DNA of 64,000 nucleotides from Pleurotus djamor (Eukaryota; Basidiomycota; Agaricomycetes; Agaricales; Pleurotaceae), in assembly GCA_029747585.1 (NCBI GenBank), contig JAPEVF010000005.1, positions 1 through 64,000 on the forward strand, given 5' to 3'. Positions 23,334-36,154 of the stretch are shown in pieces (the first letter of the stretch is position 1; every line of letters begins with the position of its first letter). Made by a program: the position numbers and the translations under genes. Under the pieces are notes generated by a model. The model was not told the origin of the DNA and ran no database searches. It saw nothing but the letters and a program-made list of their open reading frames with translations.

Positions 23334-24256
23334 ATGTCTCGATCTAATATCACCCCAAGCACTTCAACGTCCTCAAACCTAGCCTCCGAGGCAACAAATA
23401 CTGCAGCACGCGCTACCGTAGCCTTCGAGTATGCCGCAATCAGAAACGAAGCTCATACACCTCTTGGGATGTACATCGTNCCCTCTGAAGAATCATTGAT
23501 GGTTTGGAATGTGGTCTTCTTTGTTCACCAAGGTACGAATCCCCCAGCGAAACTGAGTAACACTGGCATGAAAGCAATATTGCTACTAGGATTTTACGAA
23601 GGATCTATCTTCAAATTCCAAATCACATTCCCCNCAAATTACCCACAAGCACCACCGACGATTAANTTCACCCACCCGCCATTTCATCCGATGATAGATG
23701 AGTCTGGCANGTTTCATCTTGGACCGCTATTCCGTCCTTGGAGGTCCGTATGGTGGCCTCGCGCGTTGTCATGAGACACTCAACGGTTTTATAGACCTCA
23801 AGAACACCACATCTTTCACGTCCTACACTGGGTGAAAGCTGCGTTCAAGAAGCGTGCTTTAGACAAATTGAAGGAGCAAGATGCTGTCTCAAAGGGTGCA
23901 TTCAGGTAAGCTTCAGCCGCTCTCAGCTCAACTAGGAATTGATGATACCATGTTTAGAATGTAATGATTTACCGCACTTCATCCAAGGTATTAAAGTGCA
24001 CATATCTCACTCATTTCCTATTAGGTATCGCGATGACCCTACTGGGTTCGCCAGTCAAGCTGCCCAATCGGCGAAGCTAACGCAAGAACGCGCTATGGAT
24101 AAACCTGCGCCCATCCTCTTCACCCAGCTGAACGACAAGCAGCTTGAAGAGTATCGCCAGAGACTCGGTCTTCGGGATTGGGGTGAGTTTATCGAGGAGG
24201 AGGAGACTCCATCTAAGAAACCATCAAGTACGGTTGGATTGGGCATTTCCTCCTGA
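23334..24256 (+). CDS. AKTIP/FTS-like ubiquitin E2 variant (UEV)
   Basis: Exons 23334-23532, 23590-23743, 23795-23905 and 24025-24256 give 231 aa. It is a UBC-fold protein: EYAAIRNEAHTPLGMYI, then YEGSIFKFQITFP with NYPQAPPTI and FTHPPFHPMIDESG. Where an active E2 has its catalytic cysteine, this protein reads FHLGPLFRPW with no Cys, so it is an inactive variant. The pattern, including WVKAAFKKRALDKLKE after the fold, fits the AKTIP/FTS family, which in fungi and animals joins Hook and FHIP proteins to link early endosomes to dynein. The C-terminal LRDWGEFIEEEE tail is acidic. Four N bases fall within the coding sequence. Confidence 0.78.
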
Positions 24257-24390
24257 GAATGAGGTATGATGATAGGCAGTTTATGGTAATGTCGATCTAT
24301 ATAATTACACTTGATCATAATTAGATGCTCTATGCGAGTAATGGTAATATGTTCTGGGTTCATATGCAATGTTCGAAGTCATGTGTTTCA

Positions 24391-27300
24391 TCAAGGACTG
24401 GCCCCAAGCACGTCTAAGGAAACAGTGGGCTCGACAGGTTGAACGATCTCATATGGGGTATCACTATCATTGGCATCCTTCTGGTCGATGGCACCCTGAG
24501 TACACGAAGTTCCGTAGACAGCATGGCACACGCACCTCTTGCAGACGACCGAAATGCTTCGACAGCTTCTCAATTACTTGGCTATATGGTAAATGTTGCG
24601 TAAGTTTCCTATGAAGAGTGAGTTCATCAAGGGTGGACCACGCCGTAAACAACGCTTCGACATACTTTCGGGCTTGCACGTTGAGCGAATGTCTTGCATC
24701 TAGCGTCGAATCGAGGACATTAGATGAATGAGCACCTTCACTGAGAGATATCTTGATTGAATATTCCTTGTCTGATTTTCCACGACCGTGGTTTCGTTCG
24801 TAGAGTTCAAACCTAAACGGGTATCAGCACCTCGAGCTAGAACCCTGGACACAATGTCAACGTACGTTATGTGAGACTATAGAAAGCGAAGACGTTATTA
24901 CTGAACTGTTATCGAAGAAAGGAAGCTCCGTACCGCATAATCGAGCTCCGGAATGCGACGGTTCGCGATGGGTAAGCCTGAGAGCAAAACCAAGTTGACC
25001 AAGGTGTGTATGTGGCTCTCCTTGGTGAAATACAGGGTCAAAGAGCTGTGGCCGTCATTCCGAGCAGCTTCGAGATCTCCGACCACTTTGTGGAGCAATG
25101 GAAGGGAAGTAAGAACCCCAATCTCTTCTCTGGAACGTCTGGTGAGCAATAGAAAGCAGCGCTGTACGAAAAGATTTACTTCTCATCAGGATCGATGCCG
25201 TATTCCTGAGGTGCGACGAGATCGAAAAGGGCTTTAGCTCGGCCGTATAGTTCATGCAACTTTCGATCATGGGGGCCGCCGATGCGTCCTTGTTCGTCAA
25301 ATATGGTAAAAAGAAATGTTCTATGGTGCAGGGCGCAGTACTTGATGGTATCATAGAGTTCGGAAACCTGGGAGACGGTAAGTACGTCTCTCCATTTGAT
25401 GGCTTAGGACAAGGACTCACCCTAGATGGATCGAACTTCTTCTGCTCTACATCACAGAAATCCTCGAAAAGTTTTTCCCATCGCTCTCTAAAAAGGAATG
25501 GCTCATCGCCGCAACACCTTATCCTGGGTTAGTTTATTGAATGCAGCATAAAATCGACCGAAGTCATACCATCTATCTTGAATCTTATAGACGTCAAGCG
25601 TCTCATAGTTACGTCGCATTGTATCTCTGAACGAACTAAGCAGCTCTATTACTTCCTATAAAGGCAATGTCAATGACGCAAGGACGGTGATAACCAGAAA
25701 GATATACACCCGTACCTTGACCACTTCTACGGGCTCCCTGTTCATGCTCTTCGGCCAGGTGAGTTCGGGGCGTTTCTCGGGCTCCCCGGGTCTCAGAAGA
25801 ATCTTCAAACGTTTCTTCACGTCATCCATAAGGTCTTTCGCGGCGTTTGAGTCATCCAGGAGATCTTTCCTAATGATGAGCGCAGGAGGGGCCCGAGGAG
25901 GGGACTTTCCACTGTAGCTATTGTAACCACTGCCATCACTCGATGACCTTGCGGAGCGAGGAGTCGGTGAGGATGATGAAGACGAGTTGATGCCATGGTT
26001 TGGGGGTGGCGAACTGAACAAAGCAGCTGCAAAGACCTCAGCAGATGCTGTCACTCGGCGTTCGGAGGAGGTATAGATCTACTTTGGGGAGTCAGGGTGG
26101 TATTTCGGTAAATTCAAAACACCGTAAACGTGCCTTGACATTGTTCAGCACTTCTTTGTCTGCGGGTGGATCACAATTCAGAGGAAGCGAGGTTGGAGCA
26201 TGGGTATGATAGACTAACTCATAATGGAGATATCTTTTTTCATGTTCTCCCCGAGGTCTCTTGACTGATACCTTGCGGAGTGTGTGAACTACGGCGCGGA
26301 TGGTTAATTTGGGGTGCACACGTTCGTAACCAAGAAATATTACCTCGCCACCCCATTTAAACACCAAGGTCAACTTCGTGAGCTTCCTGCTTTGACCAGG
26401 CTGCTTCTTCGAGTATACAGGCTTCAGCTGTGCTTTGGTTCCAGGAAGCTCTATCTTCTTGAACAGAGCAGTATTAAGTTGGGTGAGTTTGGCAAGCTCG
26501 TCCCCATCAGCGCCCAGTTGCTTTGCCTCTTCGACAGCGGAAGCAATCAATTTCAATTGGTCCTTCTCGCGCAAGATGATCTCCTCTGTTTCTCCGTTGA
26601 GAAGAGTTATGAAGGGTTGTGTCCAGGGCTCGCCAATTGGGAAATTAAATTTGAGCTTTTGTTTTGGAGTGCGGTCTGCATGACGAAAGACTGTCACATT
26701 CGCCTTCAGCAACCATGTTGGAGCTTCTTGGGGGGTAGCATCGGCTGGCGGAAGAGGTCGGTTGAGGGATGATGAGAGCTGTACGCAAAGCATGGCGAGT
26801 ATCTCAGCGGCCTTGTCTAAAAACAGAGTGTTGACTCCCAGCTGTACAGACGGAGATAGGATGCGCATACCATAGTATGAGTCGTTACCCTTGACGAAAC
26901 TCCAGCCATTCACGTCAATGACCTGACTCTTCTTACCGTTGTCACAGCGCAGCACATCGAAGCCACAAACTCGCTGGCCAAAACCGTCGCATATTTTGGA
27001 AGCCCAAAGCTTCTCATCCTCAGTCAAATGGGTGATGAACCTTAGTGAATGAAATCAACGTCGGCGCGTGGTGACCGACGAGTTCAGTCGTACCTGATCT
27101 CCTTGCCTTCTGTGTTGCGGCGGACGACACCATCTACTACAGGGGACTTTCGAGTTTCGGCATGGGTATAGTCTTGGCCGACTGTGTAGACTTTGATGTC
27201 TTCGGAATTGTCTACATCAATGAATTGCTCGTAGATGTACGACCCATCCGTTCTTGGATGGTTAAGCGATGGGTCCAGCTCGCTGGATTTATTCCCAACC

Positions 27301-28174
27301 TAAGATAATCGGTGAGTGTCTTGGATGCGTTATAATCCAGTCATTCAAACCTTGCGAAATAGGCGTCGACCACCTCCACCCCGGAAGTAAATGTAGACAT
27401 TGTGGTCTTCTCCGCTCACTGGTTTCTCCACGAAGGGCTTCTCCAGGACTTTCCCATCTATTACGATGGCGTCTCCATCGTCTCGTAAGGAAACCTCGGG
27501 GGTGACCCGAAAGCCTCCTAAAGTAAGGCCATGGCGTTGCTTCATGAGGTCTCTCAACTCGTTATCAATCTTAGGTCCGCCATCACGCGAGACTTCTAGT
27601 CGCGGCGGAGTGGGCACCTGGAGATGGTCTAAGATGGCACCGACCAGACGTCTGTCCCAAAGGAGGGCCTGAGGAGCAAGCTCGTTGATACAGACAGGGT
27701 TTCGAAGTTTGACATAGGAAATAGCTTTATCCAGAGGAAAATCGGTCGAGAAAAATGAAATCAAGATGTCGCATCGAGGCCAGTTTTCCACATCTTCAAG
27801 GTTAGCGCATGAACCACACAGAAAGCATAATATGTGTGAGTTGCAGCACACATTTCATGATGGAGACAGATAGCTGGAGTACCTTCGTCCAAGATGACTT
27901 TGTCTCCAAAAACTTTGACCTCAATGGCTCCTCGTGCCCTTTCCACGAGTCTGGTCAATATCTCGCGCATCGCCTTCGACCTGGCCTTCACATCCATCGC
28001 GCAGATACCCAAAATTATAGGAGGCTTCGCATTATCCAGGGGTAACGGGTAATCAGAGCCTGTCTCCGAGCCTGGTGAGGGAGAACGCGTTATCACAGAG
28101 CTCGAGCGTGGCGACGGCCGTTCTGGGGAGTTGAAAAGCTTTGTGAGGTGTCGAGCTGGACGGTCCCAGTGCAT
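24391..28174 (-). CDS. VIP1: Diphosphoinositol pentakisphosphate kinase, PPIP5K (Vip1/Asp1)
   Basis: Makes inositol pyrophosphates (1-phosphorylated InsP7/InsP8), with an N-terminal ATP-grasp kinase and a C-terminal histidine-acid-phosphatase-like domain. The start [13 protein letters not shown] is the first ATG of the frame. The kinase opens with [19 protein letters not shown] and continues through [52 protein letters not shown] and [17 protein letters not shown]. The phosphatase half begins with [13 protein letters not shown], the RHxxRxP signature, and continues with [18 protein letters not shown]. The C-terminus is [19 protein letters not shown]. Clear introns include 27794-27882, 27300-27350 and 27041-27093. 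One junction near 26100-26130 is not resolved. The start lies 330 nt from that of the divergent copper ATPase. Confidence 0.92.
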
Positions 28175-28504
28175 CGTGGCCAAGAACGAAGTGGATGCAG
28201 GACGAAAGTCTGTTACCTAAAAATACGGCACACGACTAGAAATTGTGAAAGTCGCCGCTAAGCGATAAGCGCCAACGGCCGTCGCCGACCAGTGCGGGCC
28301 TGGGTCCCTATGATTTTGTCGGGGATAAGTCACGTGGTCGTCGCACAAATGGCTCAGATCACGTCATCCAGTTGCTCGATCACCCTGGCTTTCCAAGCTT
28401 GGCATTTGAGGCATTTGTTGGATGAACGCATAAAAATACCGGCCAATGTTCGGACATGCAATCTCAATTTACCTTTCCACAAACTCGCGACAGCACGACA
28501 CATC
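28175..28504. promoter_or_regulatory. Shared divergent promoter of PPIP5K and copper ATPase
   Basis: About 330 nt between two outward-facing start codons. It must serve both genes. It contains short GC-rich patches (CGCCAACGGCCGTCGCCGACC) but no motif I can name. Confidence 0.45.
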
Positions 28505-31500
28505 ATGGCCTCAAGCGAGCTATATCAACCCTCAATCTCCCCCACTCCCCCAAGGTTTCCCTTCAGATATCTCCCTGACAAAATGCCTCAAGACCAGATC
28601 GTCTCCACCGTCTTCGTCTCCAACCTCCATTGCAGCAGGTATGCTCCAAAGGATGCGTCAGTCTATAATATCTGCTAATAACACGATTTTTTGAAGCTGC
28701 GTTCACACCATTGAAACGGCCCTGATTGCGTTATCACCCCAGCCGTACAACGTCGAGGTGTCCATCGTCTCCCATGCTGTGACCATCTATCACCCAGAGT
28801 CCTTGACCCGCGCAGCGATCCAGAGCGCTCTCGAGGACGCTGGGTTTGATGTTGTTGGAGACCCAGCGAACCGCAATGGAGAACCTGGCCCCACCACATT
28901 GTCATCGTTGTTCCATGGCAAGCGCGAGAAACATCTCCAACAATGCACGATGTGCCAGGAGGAATACGGTACTTCGGATCAGCCTGAAGCTGCCCGCGGT
29001 ATATCCGAGGTTCCTACCCAACCTACCTCGCCTATCGGGCCCTTCACCGTCGTCCTGTCTGTTGGTGGGATGACCTGCTCGTCGTGCGTGAACAGTATTA
29101 CCGAGATGGCGCTCCAAGTCATTGGAGTGTCGGAGGTATCTGTCAGCTTGATTGATAAATCAGTCACCGCTATCATAGCGAGTCAGGACTTGGCACAGAA
29201 ACTTGCCGACACCATCGAAGATTGTGGCTTCGAAGCCCAAGTCGTCTCCGTCGATCCTCGCGTCAATACGTACTACCACTAAGGATGAAGAAACTTCACG
29301 CACTATTACATTAAAGATAGACGGCATGTTTTGCCAGTAAGCATTTCTTTCCTTGATTATCATGTGGAGTTGCTTACCATCTTGATAGAAACTGTCCTAC
29401 AAAACTCACCTCGGCCCTCGTCCAGTTCGGTTCAGCCGTTGAGGTTGTGAAGCCTCCCCAGGGGTTTAATGACCCATTGATCACCGTCCGCTACACACCC
29501 GACGTTCCCAACCTTACCATTCGCACCATTACTNAGTGCCTTGGCCGCTGCAAAGTCACCGCCCTTCAATGTTTCCACCCACCAACCCCCTTCCTTGGAG
29601 CAGCTTGCTCGACGAATCCACGCTCGAGAGCAACGTCGTCTCATGACCCGTCTAATCCTCTCCGTGATCATCGCCATTCCAACCTTCATCATCGGGATAG
29701 TCTACATGACCTTGGTCAAGAGCGACGATCCCATCAAAGAATACCTCATGGAACCGATGTGGGCGGGAAACGCGTCACGAACGGAATGGGCCCTATTCTT
29801 CCTCGCCACGCCTGTATACTTCTACAGCGCGAGTCTCTTCCACAAACATAGCATCAAGGAATTGTCGGCTCTATGGCGGAGGGGAAGTCCAATCCCCATT
29901 CTTCGTCGTTTCATCAGATTCGGAAGCATGAACCTCCTGGTGTCTTCTGCGGTGTCGGTGGCCTACTTCGCTTCCATCGCTCTTCTCGCACTCGCGGCAT
30001 CGCAATCACCCATGGATCATGGCATGGCGGAAACGACAAGCTATTTCGATTCAGTTGTTTTCTTGACAATGTTCCTTCTCGCAGGTAAGGGATCCCATTT
30101 TATACTCCGCGATAGAGTCATCATTCTCACCCACGCCCTTTCAGGACGCGTCGTCGAAGCGTACAGTAAAGCCAGGACGGCAGACGCAATAACGGCACTC
30201 GGATCTCTCCGCCCCTCTGAAGCCCTTCTGCTTACTCGGCGAAGCACAGAAAAAGGCACAGATGAAAAGGGAAGATTCTCGATCGACGATGACCTTGAGA
30301 AGGCTGAATCAACCAACGGCTCCGAAGCTGCACCGCCTGGTGTTGATGTTGAGAAGGTTCTCGTCTCGTTACTGGAGGTCGGCGACATCGTTCGAGTGCC
30401 TCATGGCGCTACCCCACCTGCTGACGGTGTTCTCGTTGCACCGTTCCATGACGGTCTTTTCGACGAGAGCTCGTTAACGGGAGAGTCAAGGCTCATCAAG
30501 AAGCAAGAAGGTGACTCTGTTTTTCTCGGCACGATTAATAAAGGAAATATGGTCCATGTGCGCGTTGGCTTCATTGGAGGTGAAACGATGTAAGTTGTCA
30601 CGTATCCACGAGTTTGTCGACCGGTGCTAACGATTGCGAAGGTTGGACCGCATTGTCAACGTCGTTAGAGAAGGACAGACGCGTCGAGCGCCCATTGAAC
30701 GTGTAGCAGATATGATCACTGGTTATTTCGTACCAGTGGTCACCTTCTTGGCGATCTCCACCTGGCTTATATGGTTGATCCTGGGCTTGACCGGATCCCT
30801 TCCAGAAGACTATCTTGATATCCCAATTGGAGGTTGGCGTGCGTATATCAATTTTGTTCATTCAAAAAATGCTGCTAACGTCTATTGCTCTCAGCTGTGT
30901 GGTCTCTTGGCTTTGCTATCGCTGTCTTCGTGGTTGCGTGTCCTTGTGGCATTGGTCTCGCAGCACCTACAGCGCTCCTCGTCGGCTCTGGGTTGGCAGC
31001 GAAGCACGGAATCCTCGCTCGAGGTGGAGGCGAAGCCTTCCAAGAGATGGCTCAAGTTGACCTCGTTGTCTTCGACAAGACTGGCACCCTCACTGAAGGC
31101 GGCGATCCTAAAGTATCTGATGTCCTCATCCTTCCTGATGCCGAAAAACGTTGGAGCCGTGAGACGGTTCTCGGTATCGCTGGAGAGCTCGAATCTGCAA
31201 GCTCGCACCCCCTCGCCATAGCGATTCGGTCTCATGCCAAGTCCGCCAAAGCGCGACAAGTCGTCGGGGATATGTTCTCTGAACAAAGCGGACGCGGTAT
31301 GAAGGCGAGATTTCCTTCTTTGGGATGTACTGCCGTCATCGGCAACGAAGCGTGGATGGCGGCGCACGAGGTGAATGTTGACGTCGGAGTTTTGCGGCAG
31401 CTGGCCGTTTGGAGATCGGAAGCGAAAAGTGTTGTTTTATTGGCCTTCCGAGACGATGACGGAGGGGAACAGAGGGAAGACGGATCTGCACCCACTGTAT

Positions 31501-32505
31501 TCCAACTTGCTGCCATTTTCGCCGTTGCGGATCCACTCAGGGCGGAAGCGCCGCGTGTTATATCGTGGCTACAGGCACGAGGCATCCAGACATGGATTAT
31601 ATCGGGAGACAATGAGACAACGGCCATTGCGGTAGCTCAAGCCGTGGGCATACCAGCGTCGAATGTCATCGCGGGCGTATTACCTCACGAAAAGGTATGA
31701 TTTGGTCGTGTCAGCTCCATTTTTCTGGAACTCACCCTACTGATCAATAGGCGGAGAAAGTGACATGGCTGCAACAAAATGCCGCCAAGAAGGAGGTAGG
31801 AAGGTGGCGCAGGCTTCGATCAAAGACACAACTGAATGAGCGTTGCATCGTGGCCATGGTTGGAGACGGAATCAACGACGCACCTGTAAGTTCGTCCCAA
31901 TTCAGGCATTTCCACGTCTAATGAGATGCAGGCCTTGACTGCGGCAGACATTGGTGTTGCTATTGGGTCAGGTAGTGAGTACACACCGGCCCCCATTTGC
32001 ACTTCCAGAAGTTGACGGGCTTGCTTGCAGGTGATGTAGCCATATCGAGCGCATCTTTCATCCTTCTGTCTTCGGACCTTCGGAGTCTCATCACGTTGTA
32101 CCACCTCTCACGACGAGTGTTTAACCGTGTCATCTTCAACTTCGTATGCCATTTCTCGACGTGTGTTCCTTGTTCACGAACTGACAGCCTCCTTCCCCAG
32201 TTCTGGGCTGCGATTTACAATGTGGCCGCAATCCCCATCGCTGCAGGGGTCATCTACCCTGCTGGACACGTCCGATTAGATCCTGTATGGGCATCGCTGG
32301 CCATGGCACTTTCGTAAGTGACTTGTGCAGGGAACTTTATGTGCATTCACTTATCTCTGGATCTGTTCTCTACGCAGTTCTGTATCCGTTGTATGCAGCT
32401 CACTTTTGCTCAAGCTGTACAGAGAACCCAAGATTGATGTATGAGCGAGCTTCTAATTCGAAGCCGAAACCTAAACGCGAAGATCTAGCACATATGGGGG
32501 ATTGA
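28505..32505 (+). CDS. CCC2: Copper-transporting P1B-type ATPase (Ccc2/ATP7 type)
   Basis: Pumps Cu(I) into the secretory pathway, where it loads copper enzymes such as multicopper oxidases. N-terminal metal-binding HMA units are visible: NLHCSSCVHTI (the CxxC is completed across the first intron), [16 protein letters not shown] and DGMFCQNCPTKL. The catalytic core shows SSLTGESR, membrane motif [14 protein letters not shown], phosphorylation motif [20 protein letters not shown] for the HP site and [16 protein letters not shown]. The last helices lie near 32200-32400 and the tail ends [10 protein letters not shown]. Two frame breaks exist: one near 29270-29285, resolved either by an unusual 44-nt intron or by one extra base, and one at the N at 29534. 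The second is almost surely a sequence gap. I therefore regard the gene as intact. Confidence 0.9.
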
Positions 32506-33011
32506 ATATTACCTTTTGCTTCCATGTACGACCCGGTTTTTGGACCAGGGATAGCTTGGCATTTCGTGTATTCGTGTATGACGACAGTTAAATAATTTTG
32601 CATATGAGTTGGCTGTCTTTGCAACAAGTTGTTGAGAAGTGTGCGACATGTTGCGGGGAATGCCGAGCACCCTGAAATGAGGTCGATCTGTGTCAGGCAT
32701 TTACTTGCAAGTTGCTGACTGCAGGCGTGCGCACAGTGCGGCGGTGGGAAATGCCCTGCTATTCCAGGACTCGAGAAGATCGGAGACCCTCCTCGCCTTC
32801 CGCGGGATCTTGCCTAGCTCAGATCGCTCAGTCTCAGCTCTGTCCGGAAATACCGCTACCCGTGATACAGAAATTCATTTCCTCATCCTCTCTTTACTGC
32901 CATGTCAAAATGGGATCTGCGACATAAAAACGACTCCGTGTTTCTTGGCCTTCGCCCCCTCTCCCCTCTCTCCATCTTCCGTCCACGACCCCGTTCCTTT
33001 TTTCCTCATCC
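32506..33011. other. Intergenic, about 500 nt
   Basis: 3' flank of the copper ATPase and promoter side of the acyl-CoA synthetase. A T/C-rich stretch (CCCCCTCTCCCCTCTCTCC) near 32950 precedes the next start, as is common for fungal promoters. No exon is recognised. Confidence 0.4.
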
Positions 33012-35777
33012 ATGACCTGGATTCCGAAACGCTCTTTCGCGGAAGGTACGTCCTCGCACTTTCCGTCTCGATTATTTGTCCTTCACGAAGATTTTAGTTG
33101 AGGAAATTCTGACTGCCCCAGGCAGCCTGCATGAACTCGAGTCCGCGATCATCGACGGGCAAAGTCATCGTNTTTACAAGAACTTGTGGCCTTCTCTTCA
33201 AGATTTCTGGTTATGGGCATCGGCAGAGCACGCTGACAAGGACTACATTGTCTTCGAGTCTCAGCGGTNTACCTACCGTGAAACTTTCGAACGCTCGGTC
33301 AAGGCGGCTAGCATTTATCAGGACGTGTATGGTGTTCGAAAAGGCGATCGAGTTGGTATATGTTCTAGGAATTATCCCGAATATCTTGTCGCTTTTTGGG
33401 CGTGCCGTACGTGTATCACTTCTAATCTTCGATTGCTTGATAACATTCTCTTCTCCAGACTTGATTGGGGCAGTCGCCGTATTGGCGAACGCGTTCGTGC
33501 ATCCTCAATCAATNATCATGATTTCCCACTAAAACATTTCTTGTAAAATAGCTGGTTACCCCTTGACGCGCTGCATTACTGTCTCGTGCACACCCAATGC
33601 AAACTCATAATCGTGGACCCAGAACGCGCCAACATCTTGGAATCCGTCGCATCACATATGTCTCAGAATGAAGGTGTTTGCGGCATTGTAGTCATCGAGA
33701 GCCATGAAGGGAAGGGTGATTGGCATGACATGGACGATTGGGCAACAGTGGTACNATCTTACACAGANGACCCAGCACTTTTTCGTTCCAGNCTACCGAA
33801 GATCCTGCCTGAAGACAACGCAACCATAATATTCACATCTGGCACGCATGTCAAGTCCANTTGTCTCCTAATCGGTNTNACTGACGCGGTTTCAACAGGA
33901 CCGGTCTTCCCAAAGGCGTCTTGAGCACGCAGCGNCAGTTCCTGACCAACGTTCTAAATGTCAGGCCCGATTCTTCTCTCGGATGCGCATACACNNTCAT
34001 ATCTCTTCCTCTGTCAGGTACTGGTCGGATCACGACGTGCCATCCTCCGACGAGGAGAAGANCTACCTGACTTCCCCCCGCCTGGCCCGCAAAAGGGCGT
34101 TCTAGTCTCCGTTCCACTCTTCCATGTGACGGGGTCCACAAGCCTATCTGTATGGCNATCCCACACGCCACTNTCCTTTCCGTTAATTCTNCCTNTAGAT
34201 GATGGCTTCTCTGACTGGTTTGAAAATCGTTCTGATGCGTAAATGGATTCCAGAAGCAGGTAAGGGAACCCNCTCTCCGCTTGTCTCGTAGNGNNGGTGC
34301 TTATTNGATGTAGCTGCTAGGTNGGTGTGCGATTGNGCTTCGCTGAAACNATTCTCANCTNNNCGNTTTNCGNANNNNCAGNTTGATCAGAGANGAAAAC
34401 GTCGGAGTTGCTGGAGGGTGAAATCTTTCCTTGACTGNCTGTTNNATGTTGATNGNCTGACGAGAATGTAGNGTTCCCTCNATGGTGTANGACTTGACGC
34501 AATCNTCGCTTCGNGGGTTTCCGCTGGATTCGCTNCTNTTCGGTGGAGCNCCTGCACCCAATCGACTGGCGATGCAAGCCAATCATACCTTTCCCACTGC
34601 AGTTTTGTAAGTCTTCTGTTCTTNNCTTCTTTGCTTGTCACATNTCGGNTGGTAATTCGGGAGCAAAGTCACTTACACTCTCGTTTATAGGAGTCAAGGA
34701 TATGGTTTAAGCGAAACTAACTCTAGTACGCTNNCNTCACTCTCTTCTAGTTTCAACTTAATCATGGCGCGTTTTCTATCCNTAGTCGCGGTAGCTGTGG
34801 CCGGAGAAGACTANATTACGCGACCCACATGCACGTTCGTATCCGCNTCATATCTTACTGATAAACCAATACCGATAGTTNNTTTTCTTACAGCGGGCGA
34901 CCATCACCAGTCAATGATGTCATTATCATGAATGGTGANTCNGAATGTTCTGTCGACCAGGTCGGGGAAGTATGGTTGTAAGCCCTNNTTCNNTTNCTCT
35001 AGTCTCNCTGTCTAAGATTAACACACTATNAGACGTGGACCAAATGTGATGCGGGGATATTGGCGGGATTCTGAAGCCACAGACAAGGTGAATATTCATC
35101 NCNCCATCGGCCACAAACNCTATNTCCTAACCCTCTGAATTCTAGGTCATAACGAAGANTGGATGGCTTAGAACTGGGGATCTCGGNTATCTCGACAAAG
35201 AAGGCTTCCTCTACATTAAGGANCGAAGTAATATTCATCACCNCTCTCATNTTTCGGCACCTAATCAACCTTTACCTTTAGTCAAGGATATCATCATCCG
35301 GGGCGGAGAGAATATAGTATGTGTCNTTTCGTTCTCTCTGGAACCGTGCCGTTTTCTAACTCTTCGCTAGGCCTCGGTTTCGGTCGAAAATGCACTGTAT
35401 GCAAACCCCGCTGTGGCCGAAGCCGCTGTCATCGGTGTACCCGATAAACGTCTAGGAGAATTGGTGGCCGCGGTTGTGTCGATAAAGCCTACGTACCGGG
35501 GACAGGTCACGGAGCAGTCGTTGATACAAGCCTTAAACCGGATACCGAAAACTGCGAAGGAGCATCTTCCTCGGTATGCTATTCCTGTTATGATTATGGT
35601 GCAGGATCATCCCTTGGGTGAGTCGAGACGTCGTTCTTTCTTGTGGCTTTATGGATGATTCTGTTGGTAGACCACACGCCATCTGGCAAGATCATCAAGG
35701 GTGAGCTGCGAAAACTGGCCAGAGAAGAGTGGATGAGGAGATGTATGACTGGTCATGAACCGCTTTCAAAATTATGA
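33012..35777 (+). CDS. Acyl-CoA synthetase / AMP-binding (ANL) enzyme, low-quality sequence
   Basis: Member of the adenylate-forming superfamily that activates a carboxylic acid with ATP and CoA. The start MTWIPKRSFAE is in a 34-nt first exon; intron 33046-33097 joins it to VEEILTAPGSLHELESAI. Later pieces are KGDRVGICSRNYPEYLVAFWAC, LPLDALHYCLVHTQCKL, the nucleotide motif start ATIIFTSGT, PKGVL, VPLFHVTGSTSLS, GWLRTGDLGYLDKEGFL-like sequence around 35160, DIIIRGGENI, and the C-terminal domain VAEAAVIGVPDKRLGE. The catalytic lysine context HTPSGKIIKGELRK follows. Between 33840 and 35320 there are dozens of N bases and the frame is repeatedly lost, so exon limits there cannot be fixed. Substrate (medium- or long-chain fatty acid, or aromatic) cannot be told. 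Confidence 0.8.
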
Positions 35778-36154
35778 TACATTGGGCCTACATTGGGCTT
35801 CGTACTTCGTTCCTCCAAGCTTACTTCAAGTTTCTGGGCTTTTGACGCTGTCAGTGAGTTCCTATTTCATTTTAGCCATGCCTAGATATTGTAGAGACAT
35901 TTTCAGCCTTCTACGTACACACTATTACTTTATGTCGCGCCTTATTTTCGTATCTATATATTTTTTTCTTCCTGTGCTTGCCTCTCAAGCCCGAGCTATG
36001 ACATCAGTCCTATCGAGCCCAATGCAACCTAATTTGGAAGGCAAACCACGTGGATTTCAGCTTGGCGCACTTTAGAGTCAGTGGCCCAAATTGAGACTCG
36101 TAGAACCACTTTCCCTTTGACGCTGTTCACGAAACTTATGACCTTTGAAACGCC
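35778..36154. other. Intergenic, about 380 nt
   Basis: Between the synthetase stop and the IQGAP start, both on the plus strand. It is AT-rich around 35880-35970 and may hold the terminator of one gene and the promoter of the other. No coding frame is supported. Confidence 0.4.

Noticed and set aside
24391..28174. Separate ATP-grasp kinase and acid phosphatase genes
   Set aside because: The order kinase, then [10 protein letters not shown] phosphatase, is the known layout of PPIP5K, and exons are continuous.
33840..35320. Acyl-CoA synthetase as a pseudogene
   Set aside because: Breaks cluster with many Ns, while flanking exons and both conserved ends are clean; poor sequence explains it better.
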